Shown: positions 1 to 8,055, counted from the first letter of the stretch. The stretch: 64,000 nucleotides of DNA from Gammaproteobacteria bacterium BRH_c0 (GCA_000961645.1 LADM01000133.1:124001-188000), one strand, 5' to 3'. Program-made: numbers and translations. Notes: generated from the letters alone by a model not told the origin.

Positions 1-441
1 ATGGGTGAAGATATGACGAATGCGGATAGGTTCCTTGAATCCCTCGTCCGGTATTTGCAGGGCTGCTGGCAGATGATCATTGACCGGATCGTCGAGGCCG
101 ATCTTGCCATCCTCTACACGCTTCATCAGGGCGATATAGCTGAAGGTCTTGGTGGTCGAGCCGATGCGGAATAGTGTGGTATCGGGGTCAACGCGGCAGT
201 TTGCCGCGATATCTGCAAAGCCGTAGCCCTTCTTGAGGATGGTTTGTCCATCCTGCACAACGGCAACCGACACACCGACAATATGGTGTTTGGCCATGCT
301 ATTGGCAACAAAGCCATCGACAAAAGCCTCAAGCTCTGCGGGTGGTATCGGCTCATTGGCAGAGAGTAGCGCTGCTTCAGTGGCAGCTACTGCGAAGGTC
401 ATAAAACAAAATGTTAAAACAGCCTTATTCAACGCCCCCAT
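1..441 (-). CDS. Serine hydrolase, beta-lactamase/class C family (N-terminal part, cut by window edge)
   Basis: The reading frame starts at an ATG ending at 441, behind a good Shine-Dalgarno (AAAGGAGATAACC), and runs open off the left edge, giving 147 residues. It begins with a hydrophobic signal-like segment (LTFCFMTFAVAA). Around residue 94 there is an STTK motif, the S-x-x-K nucleophile/base pair of class C beta-lactamases and related esterases and peptidases, preceded by the usual 'G.SVAVVQDG' strand. The Y-x-N and K-T-G motifs would lie outside the window, so activity and substrate cannot be judged. The export signal suggests a periplasmic or surface enzyme. Confidence 0.85.
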   Translation of the reverse strand, partial: MGALNKAVLTFCFMTFAVAATEAALLSANEPIPPAELEAFVDGFVANSMAKHHIVGVSVAVVQDGQTILKKGYGFADIAANCRVDPDTTLFRIGSTTKTFSYIALMKRVEDGKIGLDDPVNDHLPAALQIPDEGFKEPIRIRHIFTH

Positions 442-760
442 GGTTATCTCCTTTATATGCGGCGCAGTGAAGCCTGGAAAATATACACATTAGTCTATTT
501 ATTGAATTGCGCCGAGATATGTTTGCAACATCCGATAAACGGCATGGAGCCATGACTTTGAATGTATGGCGTCAAGGATGGTTTAGGCAGTGATGTTCAG
601 ATTGCCCTGGTTTCTCTGATGCACTCAGGTTTCTTTGCTGCGATAGTGCTGTCGCGATTGAATTGTTGCGGGCAGGCAAAGGGTGCTCAGCAGTCTTGAG
701 GTTTGGCTCTGTATGGCTTTTATGCTTGATCTGTACTAAAGCCTGTGGATGTGTCGGTTC
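442..760. other. Intergenic stretch, no gene seen
   Basis: This 319-base space lies between the serine hydrolase start and the stop of the minus-strand PHP-domain gene. It must hold the hydrolase promoter. I see no convincing coding frame, no RNA gene and no hairpin followed by a T run. Confidence 0.5.
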
Positions 761-1576
761 TCACCAGTCGTGCCAGACAGGGGTAAGGTGCTGAGGCGGT
801 GCTGAATAGCGGCCCAGTTGCGCCCAGCTTTGACCGGGCCGGTGAAAATCCGAACCCCATGAAGCGCTCAGATCGAGCTGTTCGCAGAGCCGCGCCAGAT
901 CGCGGGTCACAGCGGGAAGTTGTATGCCGGAAACCACTTCCAGGCCACCTCCACCCCAGCCCTTGAACGCTTCAAGGAAGCTCACCAGCTTGCTGCGGGT
1001 CAGGTTGTACTTGGCCGGATGTGCCAGCACCGCGACACCGCCTGCGGCGCGGATCCAGGCGACAATCTGCTCGGGCTCTGCCCAGCACTGGCGGATATCA
1101 CAGGATTTGCCGCTCCCCAGGTATTTTTTGAAGGCTTCCTTTTCATCTTTGACAAAACCGGTGGCCACCATATGGCGGGCAAAATGGGGGCGTCCCACAT
1201 TGCCTGCGCTGGCCAGGCTTCTGGCGCCTTCCAGGGGAGCAACAACGCCGTATTTTTCGAGTTTCTCGGCAATTTTTTCCGCCCGGCCAAGGCGTGCGTT
1301 GCGCTGGAAAGCGACAGCTTCCAGCATGGCAGGGCAGAATGGATCAATATTAAGGCCGAGGATATGCAAGCCTGTCTTGTTCCACAGGGTAGAAAATTCA
1401 ACACCGCCAATGAGTTCGAGACCGGGCAGAGGGTTGAGAGCCTGGTAGGCGGCGACACTGTCATGATCAGTGATTGACAGGCGGGTAACGCCAGAGCGCT
1501 GAGCCAGTTCCAGCAGATCCCGGGGGCTGAGTTCGCCGTCTGATGCAGTGGTGTGGCAGTGAAAGTCTATGGTCAT
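761..1576 (-). CDS. rnm: PHP-domain 5'-3' exoribonuclease/phosphoesterase, RNase AM (YciV/TrpH) family
   Basis: A 271-residue protein with the PHP metallophosphoesterase pattern: HCHTTASDGELSP at the N-terminus, an HP-rich central part (VGRPHFARHMV, LAHPAKYN) and GSDFHRPG near the end, which supply the metal-binding His/Asp residues. In E. coli the family member is RNase AM, which trims 5' ends of small and ribosomal RNAs. I chose the ATG before TIDFHCH because the family starts there; an in-frame upstream extension of 22 residues looks unrelated. In many gammaproteobacteria this gene sits directly before yciO; here yciO is about 14 kb away. Substrate assignment rests on the family only. Confidence 0.85.
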   Translation of the reverse strand: MTIDFHCHTTASDGELSPRDLLELAQRSGVTRLSITDHDSVAAYQALNPLPGLELIGGVEFSTLWNKTGLHILGLNIDPFCPAMLEAVAFQRNARLGRAEKIAEKLEKYGVVAPLEGARSLASAGNVGRPHFARHMVATGFVKDEKEAFKKYLGSGKSCDIRQCWAEPEQIVAWIRAAGGVAVLAHPAKYNLTRSKLVSFLEAFKGWGGGGLEVVSGIQLPAVTRDLARLCEQLDLSASWGSDFHRPGQSWAQLGRYSAPPQHLTPVWHDW

Positions 1577-1680
1577 GGCGGGCAGTGTAGCCGATCGCCT
1601 GCCGCAACTGGCAGATATTGCCCAGTCAATCACACCAGGCATTTCACGCCAGGCCTTTCACACAGCACACAGTAAAACCC

Positions 1681-1686
1681 TATAAT
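1681..1686 (+). promoter_or_regulatory. Candidate -10 box for sprT
   Basis: A perfect TATAAT lies 7 bases before the second possible sprT start codon, ATG at 1694. No good -35 is visible at 16-18 bases upstream (a TTTCAC sits at 19). If used, the transcript would begin almost at 1694. Confidence 0.35.
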
Positions 1687-2224
1687 GCCGCCCATGACGC
1701 TGATTACCCCCATCATCCCCATCACCCCGGCCCAGCAACAGCAGATGATTGCCGAGGTGGAACGCTATATTGCCATTGGGGGCAGGCACTTTGGTCGGGT
1801 GTTTGAGCCAATCCCCGTGTTGTTTGACCTCAAGGGGCGAACCCTGGGGATGTACAAGATCCAGCGGCGCAAGCGGGTGATTCGCTTCAATCCGTGGATT
1901 TGCGCCAAATATTTTGACGACAGCCTGGCCACCACCGTGCCCCATGAGGTGGCTCACTACCTGGCCGACATCCTTTACGGTCTGGGCAATATTCGCCCTC
2001 ACGGTTCGGAGTGGAAAGCAATAATGGCGCTGTTCGGGGCGGATGCCAGCGTTACCGCCCGTTTCTCCCTGGAGGGTGTACCGCAGCGGGTCATCAGGCG
2101 GGTAGATTATCGCTGTGGTTGCCGTGATCACCAGCTGACCATCCACCGCCACAACCGCATCAGGTCTGGCAAGGCGTCCTATCTGTGTCGTTCCTGTGGC
2201 GGCCCCCTGCGTCTGGCCCTGTGA
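1685..2224 (+). CDS. sprT: SprT-family zinc metalloprotease-like protein
   Basis: A 179-residue protein with the SprT zinc site HEVAHYLAD (HExxH) and a second His downstream (RPHGSEWKAIM), followed by a C-terminal zinc-ribbon with two cysteine pairs (YRCGCRDH and YLCRSCGG). This matches the SprT/Spartan fold, although the bacterial protein's own substrate is poorly defined. Two starts are possible: ATG 1685, which lies inside a TATAAT box, or ATG 1694 (MTLITPI), which I think at least as likely. The next gene overlaps its stop codon, suggesting co-transcription. Confidence 0.85.
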   Translation: MPPMTLITPIIPITPAQQQQMIAEVERYIAIGGRHFGRVFEPIPVLFDLKGRTLGMYKIQRRKRVIRFNPWICAKYFDDSLATTVPHEVAHYLADILYGLGNIRPHGSEWKAIMALFGADASVTARFSLEGVPQRVIRRVDYRCGCRDHQLTIHRHNRIRSGKASYLCRSCGGPLRLAL

Positions 2225-2505
2225 CTGATCCAGTGACCGTTGCACTCAACTGGTGCGTCTACATGATCGAGTGCGACGATGGCTCCCTCTATACCGGGAT
2301 CACAACCGATATGGCCCGGCGCTTTCGCGAGCATTGCCAGGGCAAGCGCGGTGCGCGCTATCTGCGGGGCAGGGCGCCGCTGGGAGTAGTGTTTCTTGAG
2401 CGGGGACATAACCGCAGCTCGGCCCTGCGCCGCGAGGCTGCCATCAAGGGGCTGTTGCGGGAATCAAAAATGTCTTTGAAACAATCATATATCGCATTTT
2501 TGTAA
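2221..2505 (+). CDS. GIY-YIG nuclease superfamily protein (UPF0213/YhbQ type)
   Basis: A small 94-residue protein. The GIY-YIG module reads VYMIECDDGSLYTGITTD, with the conserved Arg in ARRFREH and the KGARYLRGRAPL segment typical of the stand-alone YhbQ-like group. I chose the GTG at 2221 because it overlaps the sprT stop (GTGA); GTG 2233 or an upstream GTG at 2185 are alternatives. These single-domain proteins are linked to DNA processing in E. coli, but the reaction of this one is not shown by the sequence. Confidence 0.8.
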   Translation: MTDPVTVALNWCVYMIECDDGSLYTGITTDMARRFREHCQGKRGARYLRGRAPLGVVFLERGHNRSSALRREAAIKGLLRESKMSLKQSYIAFL

Positions 2506-2533
2506 TGTTATCTACGAACTGGAATGCCGTGCC

Positions 2534-2842
2534 ATGACACCATCAGTCGATGAGATTGAACGGGCAAAACTGATTGCCGAAACCGCCAAGATCCCCTGGT
2601 CTGAACTGCAGCGGTTTTTTGCTGCCGGTTCGGTGATCGGGGTCGCCCCTGAGCTGGATCTGGTGGAAGTGGCCTGCGCCATGGCGGCGGATAACAAGGC
2701 CGTAGTGGCGCCCTGGGTAGAGGCCGGGCAAGTGGGCGCCGTCTCGGATAGCCAGGCTCTGGAGTGGCTCGATAGCGATGCGCTGGTATGGGCCGTGGTG
2801 CTCAGCCCCTGGGTGCTGGTGCAACCGGTAGTGGCGACTTGA
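2534..2842 (+). CDS. DUF2288 family protein
   Basis: A 102-residue soluble, acidic protein. The pattern 'LIAETAKIPWSELQRFFAAG' then 'LDLVEVACAMAADN' and a tryptophan-containing C-terminus (DALVWAVVLSPWVLVQP) is that of DUF2288, a short conserved proteobacterial family without a known function. No catalytic motif or membrane segment is seen. It lies 28 bases after the GIY-YIG gene and is probably the last gene of the sprT unit. Confidence 0.75.
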   Translation: MTPSVDEIERAKLIAETAKIPWSELQRFFAAGSVIGVAPELDLVEVACAMAADNKAVVAPWVEAGQVGAVSDSQALEWLDSDALVWAVVLSPWVLVQPVVAT

Positions 2843-2864
2843 CGTGTGAACAGGTCCGAATTGA

Positions 2865-2897
2865 AAAGCGGCCATACAATTGCTGTATGACCGCTTT
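2865..2897. terminator. Strong hairpin downstream of DUF2288 gene
   Basis: Stem AAAGCGG-C-CATACA / TGTATG-A-CCGCTTT, 13 pairs with one C/A mismatch and a 5-base loop. There is no long T run on the plus side; on the minus side the stem runs into TTTTC. It may stop transcripts from either direction (DUF2288 from the left, rmf from the right). Confidence 0.5.
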
Positions 2898-3005
2898 GAA
2901 AGCCTCTTTCCAGGCTTTAGGTATGGGCTCTAGGCCCTGCAACTTAACTATAGATTACCTTGTGTACCCTTGATGTGTACTTCAGGCTTTTTCTAGACGT
3001 TAGTG

Positions 3006-3212
3006 CTACAGAGCGGAGACTTTCTGCTGGCAAGCCTGATTGTTGAAACCCTGCCAGTGATCTTCCCTGCCTTCGCGCCATCCTCTCAGCCATTCCTGAC
3101 CAGTGTCAGTTTCGGTTTGGTAGGGGCACAGGCTTTTGGTTTTCATGCTGAATCCGGCCTGGTAACCCCGGATAAACGCGCGGTGGGGAATGTCTCTTTT
3201 CTGTTTTCTCAT
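3006..3212 (-). CDS. rmf: Ribosome modulation factor
   Basis: A 68-residue basic protein with the RMF signature: an MRKQKRD start, 'RGYQAGF', 'CPYQT' and 'WLRGWREGRED'. RMF dimerises and inactivates 70S ribosomes as 100S particles in stationary phase or stress. It has about a dozen more C-terminal residues than E. coli RMF. I placed the start at MRKQKRD to match the family, although the frame is open 20 codons further upstream. It diverges from rlmKL, as in Pseudomonas. Its leader holds a short hairpin (3241-3261). Confidence 0.92.
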   Translation of the reverse strand: MRKQKRDIPHRAFIRGYQAGFSMKTKSLCPYQTETDTGQEWLRGWREGREDHWQGFNNQACQQKVSAL

Positions 3213-3240
3213 AGGACTCGACTCCGTTTTCATGAAAGAT

Positions 3241-3261
3241 CGGCTCCGCGAAATAGAGCCG
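3241..3261 (-). promoter_or_regulatory. Hairpin in the rmf leader
   Basis: CGGCTC / GAGCCG with a 9-base loop, about 30 bases before the rmf start codon on the minus strand. A transcript from upstream would carry this 6-bp stem in its 5' UTR. It could shield or expose the ribosome binding site or stabilise the mRNA; the sequence alone does not decide. Confidence 0.35.
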
Positions 3262-3467
3262 GAAGAACTCATGGAGATTAACTAGAGATGCCGGTGACAG
3301 TGGTGTGCGGGATGCACATTTTGGTTACAGTTCAGTGTCAGCCGGACTTCCAGTTCACCAAAACCACCCGGACCTGTCGAAGAACTTATATACATAAAGG
3401 GCCTGTGTTTAATGCCTTTATATGCTCAAAAACGTTAACCTGTTCAAAACCAAAGTGAAATTTTCCC

Positions 3468-5630
3468 ATGGCCAGTCAAGAATGGTTTGTAAACTGCCCC
3501 AAAGGGCTTGAATCCCTGCTGATGGAAGAACTTTCAGCCCTCGGCGCTGAGTCAGTCAGGGAGACTGTGGCCGGAGTGTATGCCGAAGGAAGCGCTGAAT
3601 TTGCATACAGAGTGTGCCTGTGGTCGCGCCTGGCAAACCGCGTCCTGTTGCCACTGGTCAAGTTTACCGTGGACAGCGCTGAAGCCCTGTACGAAGGCGT
3701 GCGTGCCATCCCCTGGCACCAGCACATGACCGGCGATAACTCCCTGGCGGTGGATTTCGTTGGCAGCAACGATGCCATTCGCCACACCCAGTTCGGCGCG
3801 CAAAAGGTCAAGGACGCTATTGTCGACAGCCTGCTGCACCAAGGCCAGATCCGTCCCAATGTGGATTTGCGCAATCCCGATATCCGCATCAATGCTCACC
3901 TCAACAAGGGGCGCCTGGCGATCAGCCTCGACCTGTCTGGCGAAAGTCTCCATCGCCGCGGCTACCGGGTGGCCATGGTGCCAGCGCCCCTCAAGGAAAA
4001 CCTGGCAGCGGCCCTGCTAATCCGCGCTGGCTGGCCTGAAATGCTTGCCAGTGGCGGGGCCCTGATAGACCCCATGTGCGGTAGCGGTACGTTTTTGATC
4101 GAAGGCGCCATGATGGCTGCCGATATCGCCCCGGGCCTGCTGCGTTCGTCATTTGGGTTTCACCACTGGCTGCAGTTCGACAAGGGTATCTGGGACAACC
4201 TGCGCGCAGAGGCCGAAGTCCGCCGTGCTCAGGGACTGGCCACTGAACTGCCGGAGATTCGTGGCTACGACAAGGACACCCGCGCCATCGAGGCTGCGGA
4301 GGAAAATATCGCCGCCATTGGCCTGGAAAAAGTGGTGCGGGTCTCAGCCAAACCGGCCAGCGCCCTGGTCAAACCCAGCCATACACCCATCGACACCGGC
4401 CTGCTGATCAGCAACCCGCCCTACGGTGAGCGCTGGGGCGAAGTGGATGAGCTGCGCCCGCTCTATCAGCAACTGGGCGAAGTGGCAAAAAGGGAATTTA
4501 GTGGCTGGAAGCTGGCGGTTTTTACCGGCAACCCGGATCTGGGCCAGGAACTGCGCCTGCGCAGCACGAAAAAGTACCGCTTTTACAACGGCACCATCGC
4601 CGCCCAGCTGCTGTTGTTTGAACTCCATGAACAGCGCGCTGTGGAGGGTGACACCCCGGTGCGGGAACGCCCTCTGTCTGACAATGCGCAAATGTTCCAG
4701 AACCGCCTGCTGAAAAACAGCCGCAAGCTGCAACCTTGGTTGAAGCGCAGCGGTGTCACCTGCTATCGACTTTACGACAGCGATATTCCTGAATATGCGG
4801 TAGCAGTGGATATTTACGGCGATGCCATCCATGTGCAGGAGTACGCGCCTCCCGCCAGCGTGGATGAGCAGGCAGCCAAGCGCCGCCTGGGCGACGTGCG
4901 CGAAGCAGTGATGGCGATGTTTCCCGCCAGTCGCGACAAGCTGTTTTTCAAGGAGCGGCGGCGCCAGAAAGGGGAGAGCCAGTACCAGCGCCAGGGTGCC
5001 TGGCACCGCAATGCCAAGCCCTTTATCGTCAACGAGGGCGAGGCCAGGCTGGAGATCAATCTCGGCGATTATCTCGACAGCGGTCTGTTTCTCGACCACC
5101 GTCCCATCCGCCAGTGGCTGGCTGAGCATGCCAGGGGCAAGCGCTTTTTGAACCTGTTTTGCTACACCGCAGTGGCCACGGTCCAGGCGGCCCTCGGTGG
5201 CGCAAAATCGAGTCTCAGCATCGATATGTCGAATACCTACCTGGACTGGGCGGGGCGCAACCTGACCCTCAACAGTATCAGCAAGCTGGATCACCAGCTG
5301 CTGCGCGCCGACTGCCTCGAATGGCTGGCGCGCAGGGAAGGGCGTTTTGACCTGATATTCCTCGATCCGCCAACGTTTTCAAACTCCAAGAAGATGGACT
5401 CGGTGCTCGATATCCAGCGCGACCACGCGGCGATGATTCGCGATGCCATGGCGATACTGGAGCCCGGCGGCACTCTGGTGTTTTCCAATAATTTCCGCCG
5501 ATTCAAAATGGATGAAGCAATCACTGAGGACTTCGCCGTGGAAAATATTACTGCCAGCACCATCCCGCCGGACTTTGAGCGCAATGCGCGGATTCATAAT
5601 TGCTGGTTGGTGAGGCATAAAGACGTCTGA
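3468..5630 (+). CDS. rlmL: Bifunctional 23S rRNA methyltransferase RlmKL (m2G2445 / m7G2069)
   Basis: A 720-residue protein, full length for the fused enzyme. Order: an N-terminal THUMP-containing region (about 1-160), the RlmL methyltransferase domain with 'DPMCGSGTFLIEGAMMA' and the catalytic SNPPYGER near 318-325, then the C-terminal RlmK domain with 'FLNLFCYTAVATVQA' SAM site and LDPPTFSNS near 635. It modifies G2445 and G2069 of 23S rRNA. The start ATG lacks a clear Shine-Dalgarno. It is divergent from rmf, so two ribosome-directed genes share a 255-base control region. Confidence 0.95.
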   Translation: MASQEWFVNCPKGLESLLMEELSALGAESVRETVAGVYAEGSAEFAYRVCLWSRLANRVLLPLVKFTVDSAEALYEGVRAIPWHQHMTGDNSLAVDFVGSNDAIRHTQFGAQKVKDAIVDSLLHQGQIRPNVDLRNPDIRINAHLNKGRLAISLDLSGESLHRRGYRVAMVPAPLKENLAAALLIRAGWPEMLASGGALIDPMCGSGTFLIEGAMMAADIAPGLLRSSFGFHHWLQFDKGIWDNLRAEAEVRRAQGLATELPEIRGYDKDTRAIEAAEENIAAIGLEKVVRVSAKPASALVKPSHTPIDTGLLISNPPYGERWGEVDELRPLYQQLGEVAKREFSGWKLAVFTGNPDLGQELRLRSTKKYRFYNGTIAAQLLLFELHEQRAVEGDTPVRERPLSDNAQMFQNRLLKNSRKLQPWLKRSGVTCYRLYDSDIPEYAVAVDIYGDAIHVQEYAPPASVDEQAAKRRLGDVREAVMAMFPASRDKLFFKERRRQKGESQYQRQGAWHRNAKPFIVNEGEARLEINLGDYLDSGLFLDHRPIRQWLAEHARGKRFLNLFCYTAVATVQAALGGAKSSLSIDMSNTYLDWAGRNLTLNSISKLDHQLLRADCLEWLARREGRFDLIFLDPPTFSNSKKMDSVLDIQRDHAAMIRDAMAILEPGGTLVFSNNFRRFKMDEAITEDFAVENITASTIPPDFERNARIHNCWLVRHKDV

Positions 5631-5638
5631 CGCTGGAC

Positions 5639-5710
5639 GTACCCAATGCACTCGCTGCGCTGAGCCTGCCCCATGAGCAAAGCGAGTGCTCTGGGTACAT
5701 GGGGCAGGCT
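5639..5710. repeat. Interlocked double inverted repeat (A-B-A'-B')
   Basis: Arm A (5639-5656) pairs with A' (5681-5698) over 16 of 18 positions, and arm B (5663-5675, AGCCTGCCCCATG) is a perfect 13-bp complement of B' (5698-5710). The arms alternate, so as RNA they could form either of two hairpins or an H-type pseudoknot. It lies between rlmKL and the thioredoxin gene. Confidence 0.8.
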
Positions 5711-5815
5711 CTCTGACGCAAGAGCTTTCACAGTGGCAAGCCCTCCACTTGTAAAGGCATAATTCACCCCAACCATAGGGTGTATAGCCCCCATGAAGGA
5801 CACAGAGAACTGCTC

Positions 5816-6670
5816 ATGAATGCCAATATCGTTGAAATAACCCTGCAAAATGCCCAGCAATACCTGATCGCTGAGTCCAGTCAGCGCCCCGTTCTGGTGG
5901 ATTTCTGGGCTGACTGGTGTGCGCCATGCAAGGTATTGATGCCCATCCTCGAAAAGCTGGCGGCTGAGTACAGTGGCGCTTTCCTGCTCGCCAAGGTCAA
6001 TGCCGACCAGCAACAGGAAATCACCGCCCAGTTCGGCATCCGCAGCCTGCCCACCCTGGTGATGATGCACAACGGCCAGCCGGTCAATGCCCTGCAGGGC
6101 GCCCAGCCGGAAGCAGAAATCCGCAAGCTGCTCGATGAATATCTGCCCAAGCCCTGGGATCTCAAACTGCAACAGGCGCAGGACAAAATCGACGCCGGCG
6201 ACCTGGCGGGCGCGCTGAGTGATCTGCGTCAGGCCCATGATGAATCCGGCCAGCGCAGCGATATCGGCATGATGCTGGCCCAGTTGCTGCTGATGATGAA
6301 CCGTGCCGACGATGCTGCCGTCCTGCTCAAGGGCATCCCCATGAAGGATCAGGATCAGCTGTATCAGCAACTGCTGGCCCAGCTGGAACTCAAGCAGGAA
6401 GCAGCCAAGGCGCCGGAAATTCAGGAGCTGGAAGCGCGCCTCAATGCTGACCCGGACAATCTCGATATTGCCTATGAACTGGCCGTGCAGTTCAGCCAGC
6501 ACCAGTACCAGCGCGAAGCACTCGAACTGCTGCTGGGCATCCTCCGCACCAATCTCAATTTCCGCGACGGCGGCGCCAAAAAAATCTACCTGGATATACT
6601 CGCCGCACTCGGCAAGGGCGATCCGCTGGCAGTGGAATACCAACGCAAAATCTACAACCTCCTGTACTGA
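5816..6670 (+). CDS. cnoX: Thioredoxin-TPR co-chaperone CnoX/YbbN family
   Basis: A 284-residue cytoplasmic protein. Residues about 20-105 form a thioredoxin domain with FWADWCAPCK (CxxC) and the cis-proline strand 'SLPTLVM'. The C-terminal two thirds are alpha-helical TPR-like repeats, including 'LNADPDNLDIAYELAVQF' and 'REALELLLGIL'. This is the layout of CnoX (YbbN), a chaperedoxin that protects clients from oxidation and hands them to GroEL. The E. coli protein has SxxC, so the intact CxxC suggests redox activity here. An in-frame GTG at 5780 is possible but less likely. Confidence 0.88.
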   Translation: MNANIVEITLQNAQQYLIAESSQRPVLVDFWADWCAPCKVLMPILEKLAAEYSGAFLLAKVNADQQQEITAQFGIRSLPTLVMMHNGQPVNALQGAQPEAEIRKLLDEYLPKPWDLKLQQAQDKIDAGDLAGALSDLRQAHDESGQRSDIGMMLAQLLLMMNRADDAAVLLKGIPMKDQDQLYQQLLAQLELKQEAAKAPEIQELEARLNADPDNLDIAYELAVQFSQHQYQREALELLLGILRTNLNFRDGGAKKIYLDILAALGKGDPLAVEYQRKIYNLLY

Positions 6671-6676
6671 TCAGCG

Positions 6677-6988
6677 ATGTACAAACTCTGCTTTTACGTG
6701 CCGGAATCACACCTCGAAGCTGTCAAGAATGCAGTGTTCGATACCGGCGCGGGACATATCGGTGATTACGACCGCTGCTGCTGGCAAACCCTTGGCCAGG
6801 GGCAATTCCGTCCCCTACAGGGCAGCAATCCCTTTCTCGGCAAGCAGGGCTCGGTGGAGCAGGTGCCGGAATACAGGGTGGAACTGGTGTGTGATGAACA
6901 CCTGATCGAAGCCGCCATCGCCGCACTGGTGGATGCCCATCCCTATGAAGAACCGGCTTATGATGTGATTTTGCTGGAGGAGTTTTGA
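6677..6988 (+). CDS. Small Nif3-like/YqfO-type protein
   Basis: A 103-residue protein matching the inserted PII/CutA-like domain of NIF3/YqfO proteins: 'MYKLCFYVPESHLEAVKNAVFDTGAGHIGDY' type start, GQFRPLQGSNPFLG, and the ending 'DAHPYEEPAYDVILLEEF'. It lacks the dimetal Nif3 domains themselves, as do other short stand-alone members in Pseudomonas. Such domains usually form trimers and may bind a small ligand, but the function is unknown. It begins 6 bases after cnoX and is probably co-transcribed. Confidence 0.75.
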   Translation: MYKLCFYVPESHLEAVKNAVFDTGAGHIGDYDRCCWQTLGQGQFRPLQGSNPFLGKQGSVEQVPEYRVELVCDEHLIEAAIAALVDAHPYEEPAYDVILLEEF

Positions 6989-7100
6989 AGGCAGTCAAGC
7001 ACTGAAGGTTGTTCAGGCAACAGGGGCTGCGTTCAGTGAACTGCTGCAATCAACTGGCAGAATAGGTGCTATCTGCCATACATGGTTTTAGCTCGCGGGC

Positions 7101-7127
7101 GCAGGTCGTGTACATTTACACTCCTGC
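7101..7127. promoter_or_regulatory. Dyad and candidate promoter upstream of the lipoprotein gene
   Basis: GTGTA-CATT-TACAC (7108-7121) is a perfect 5-bp dyad, flanked by GCAG (7101-7104) and CTGC (7124-7127). Inside it TTTACA (7115-7120) resembles a -35 box, and GATAAA follows 17 bases later as a moderate -10. This would place an operator-like dyad over the promoter of the 7165 gene. Confidence 0.35.
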
Positions 7128-7164
7128 GTTTAACATAGATAAATCATACAAGGATGGTTAACTC

Positions 7165-7893
7165 ATGATTCGCATTCTAATCCTTTCTGCCACGCTGCTG
7201 CTTTTGATCACAGGTTGCGGAACCCGCTCAATTTCCGACTCCGGTTACCATGCCGATTCAGAGCGCGGATATGCCCAGCAAAGTTCGCCGGGGTACAAGG
7301 GTGAGCTTTCGGAATTCAACGTGCTGGGTATTGATCTGGATGAAAAAATTTCTGTTGCCGACATTCAGAATGCATTGGCTGGAGGAGTCAGGCTCGCCGT
7401 AGCCAAGGGTTCAAACCTGATGGCTATTCAGTCGGGGGCCATGATTCCCGACGAACAAATGGTCAAAGCCCTTGAGCAATATTACAACGTTGTCATCTTC
7501 ACAGGTGTTCCTGACAACAAAGGTGCAAACCATGCAAATTATTCGAAAGCGCTGAGACTTGCTGCGGCTCGGGGAGGTGCTGAAAAACTGGTTGTCTACT
7601 GGGGTGTCCTCGAAACTGGTGTAGAGAATCATGCCACCAAAGCGATATCCTGGACGCCATTCGTGGGTGGTTTATTGCCTGACGAAACACAGCGTATGCG
7701 GATCAAATTGAAAGTTGCAGTTGTCGATGTGGCAACAGGGCAATGGGACATGTTTATGCCGACACCTTTCGAAAATACCGATTCAAGTGGACGATATTCC
7801 AGGGTTCACACAGACCAGGCGCAGGTCGAATTGCTCAAGCAAAAAGCTTATCAGGCAGCCGTGGATGATATTGTGAAAAGGTATGCGAGATAG
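7165..7893 (+). CDS. Putative lipoprotein, unrecognised family
   Basis: A 242-residue protein with a lipoprotein signal peptide: MIRILIL start, hydrophobic core and lipobox LITGC (Cys18). I do not recognise the mature part. It looks like a compact mixed alpha/beta domain ('VRLAVAKGSNLMAIQSGA', 'LVVYWGVLETG', 'LKVAVVDVATGQWDMF') and has no obvious catalytic motif. The region after the lipobox is low in complexity and Ser/Gly-rich, as in linkers. A single-gene unit is likely, with its own promoter and a palindromic repeat 37 bases after the stop. Confidence 0.75.
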   Translation: MIRILILSATLLLLITGCGTRSISDSGYHADSERGYAQQSSPGYKGELSEFNVLGIDLDEKISVADIQNALAGGVRLAVAKGSNLMAIQSGAMIPDEQMVKALEQYYNVVIFTGVPDNKGANHANYSKALRLAAARGGAEKLVVYWGVLETGVENHATKAISWTPFVGGLLPDETQRMRIKLKVAVVDVATGQWDMFMPTPFENTDSSGRYSRVHTDQAQVELLKQKAYQAAVDDIVKRYAR

Positions 7894-7929
7894 TCGCAAG
7901 TTGCTGTGATGCTTGCGGTGACAACTCGT

Positions 7930-8005
7930 AGGTTGGGCTGAGGAACGAAGCCCAACGCTTACCGGTGAGAGTATTGGGCTTCACAAAAATTGTTCAGCCC
8001 AACCT
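7930..8005. repeat. Nested palindromic intergenic repeat
   Basis: Outer arms AGGTTGGGCTGA (7930-7941) and TCAGCCCAACCT (7994-8005) are perfect complements. Inside, GAAGCCCAA and TTGGGCTTC (ending at 7982) pair as a second hairpin. The motif GTTGGGCTGAGGAACGAAGC is, from memory, of a kind seen in intergenic palindromes of many proteobacteria. It lies between two converging genes and could act as a bidirectional terminator. Confidence 0.75.
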
Positions 8006-8055
8006 GCCAGTGAAACCCTCCATATCACATCGAAAACCCGCATCAACCGATGGTT

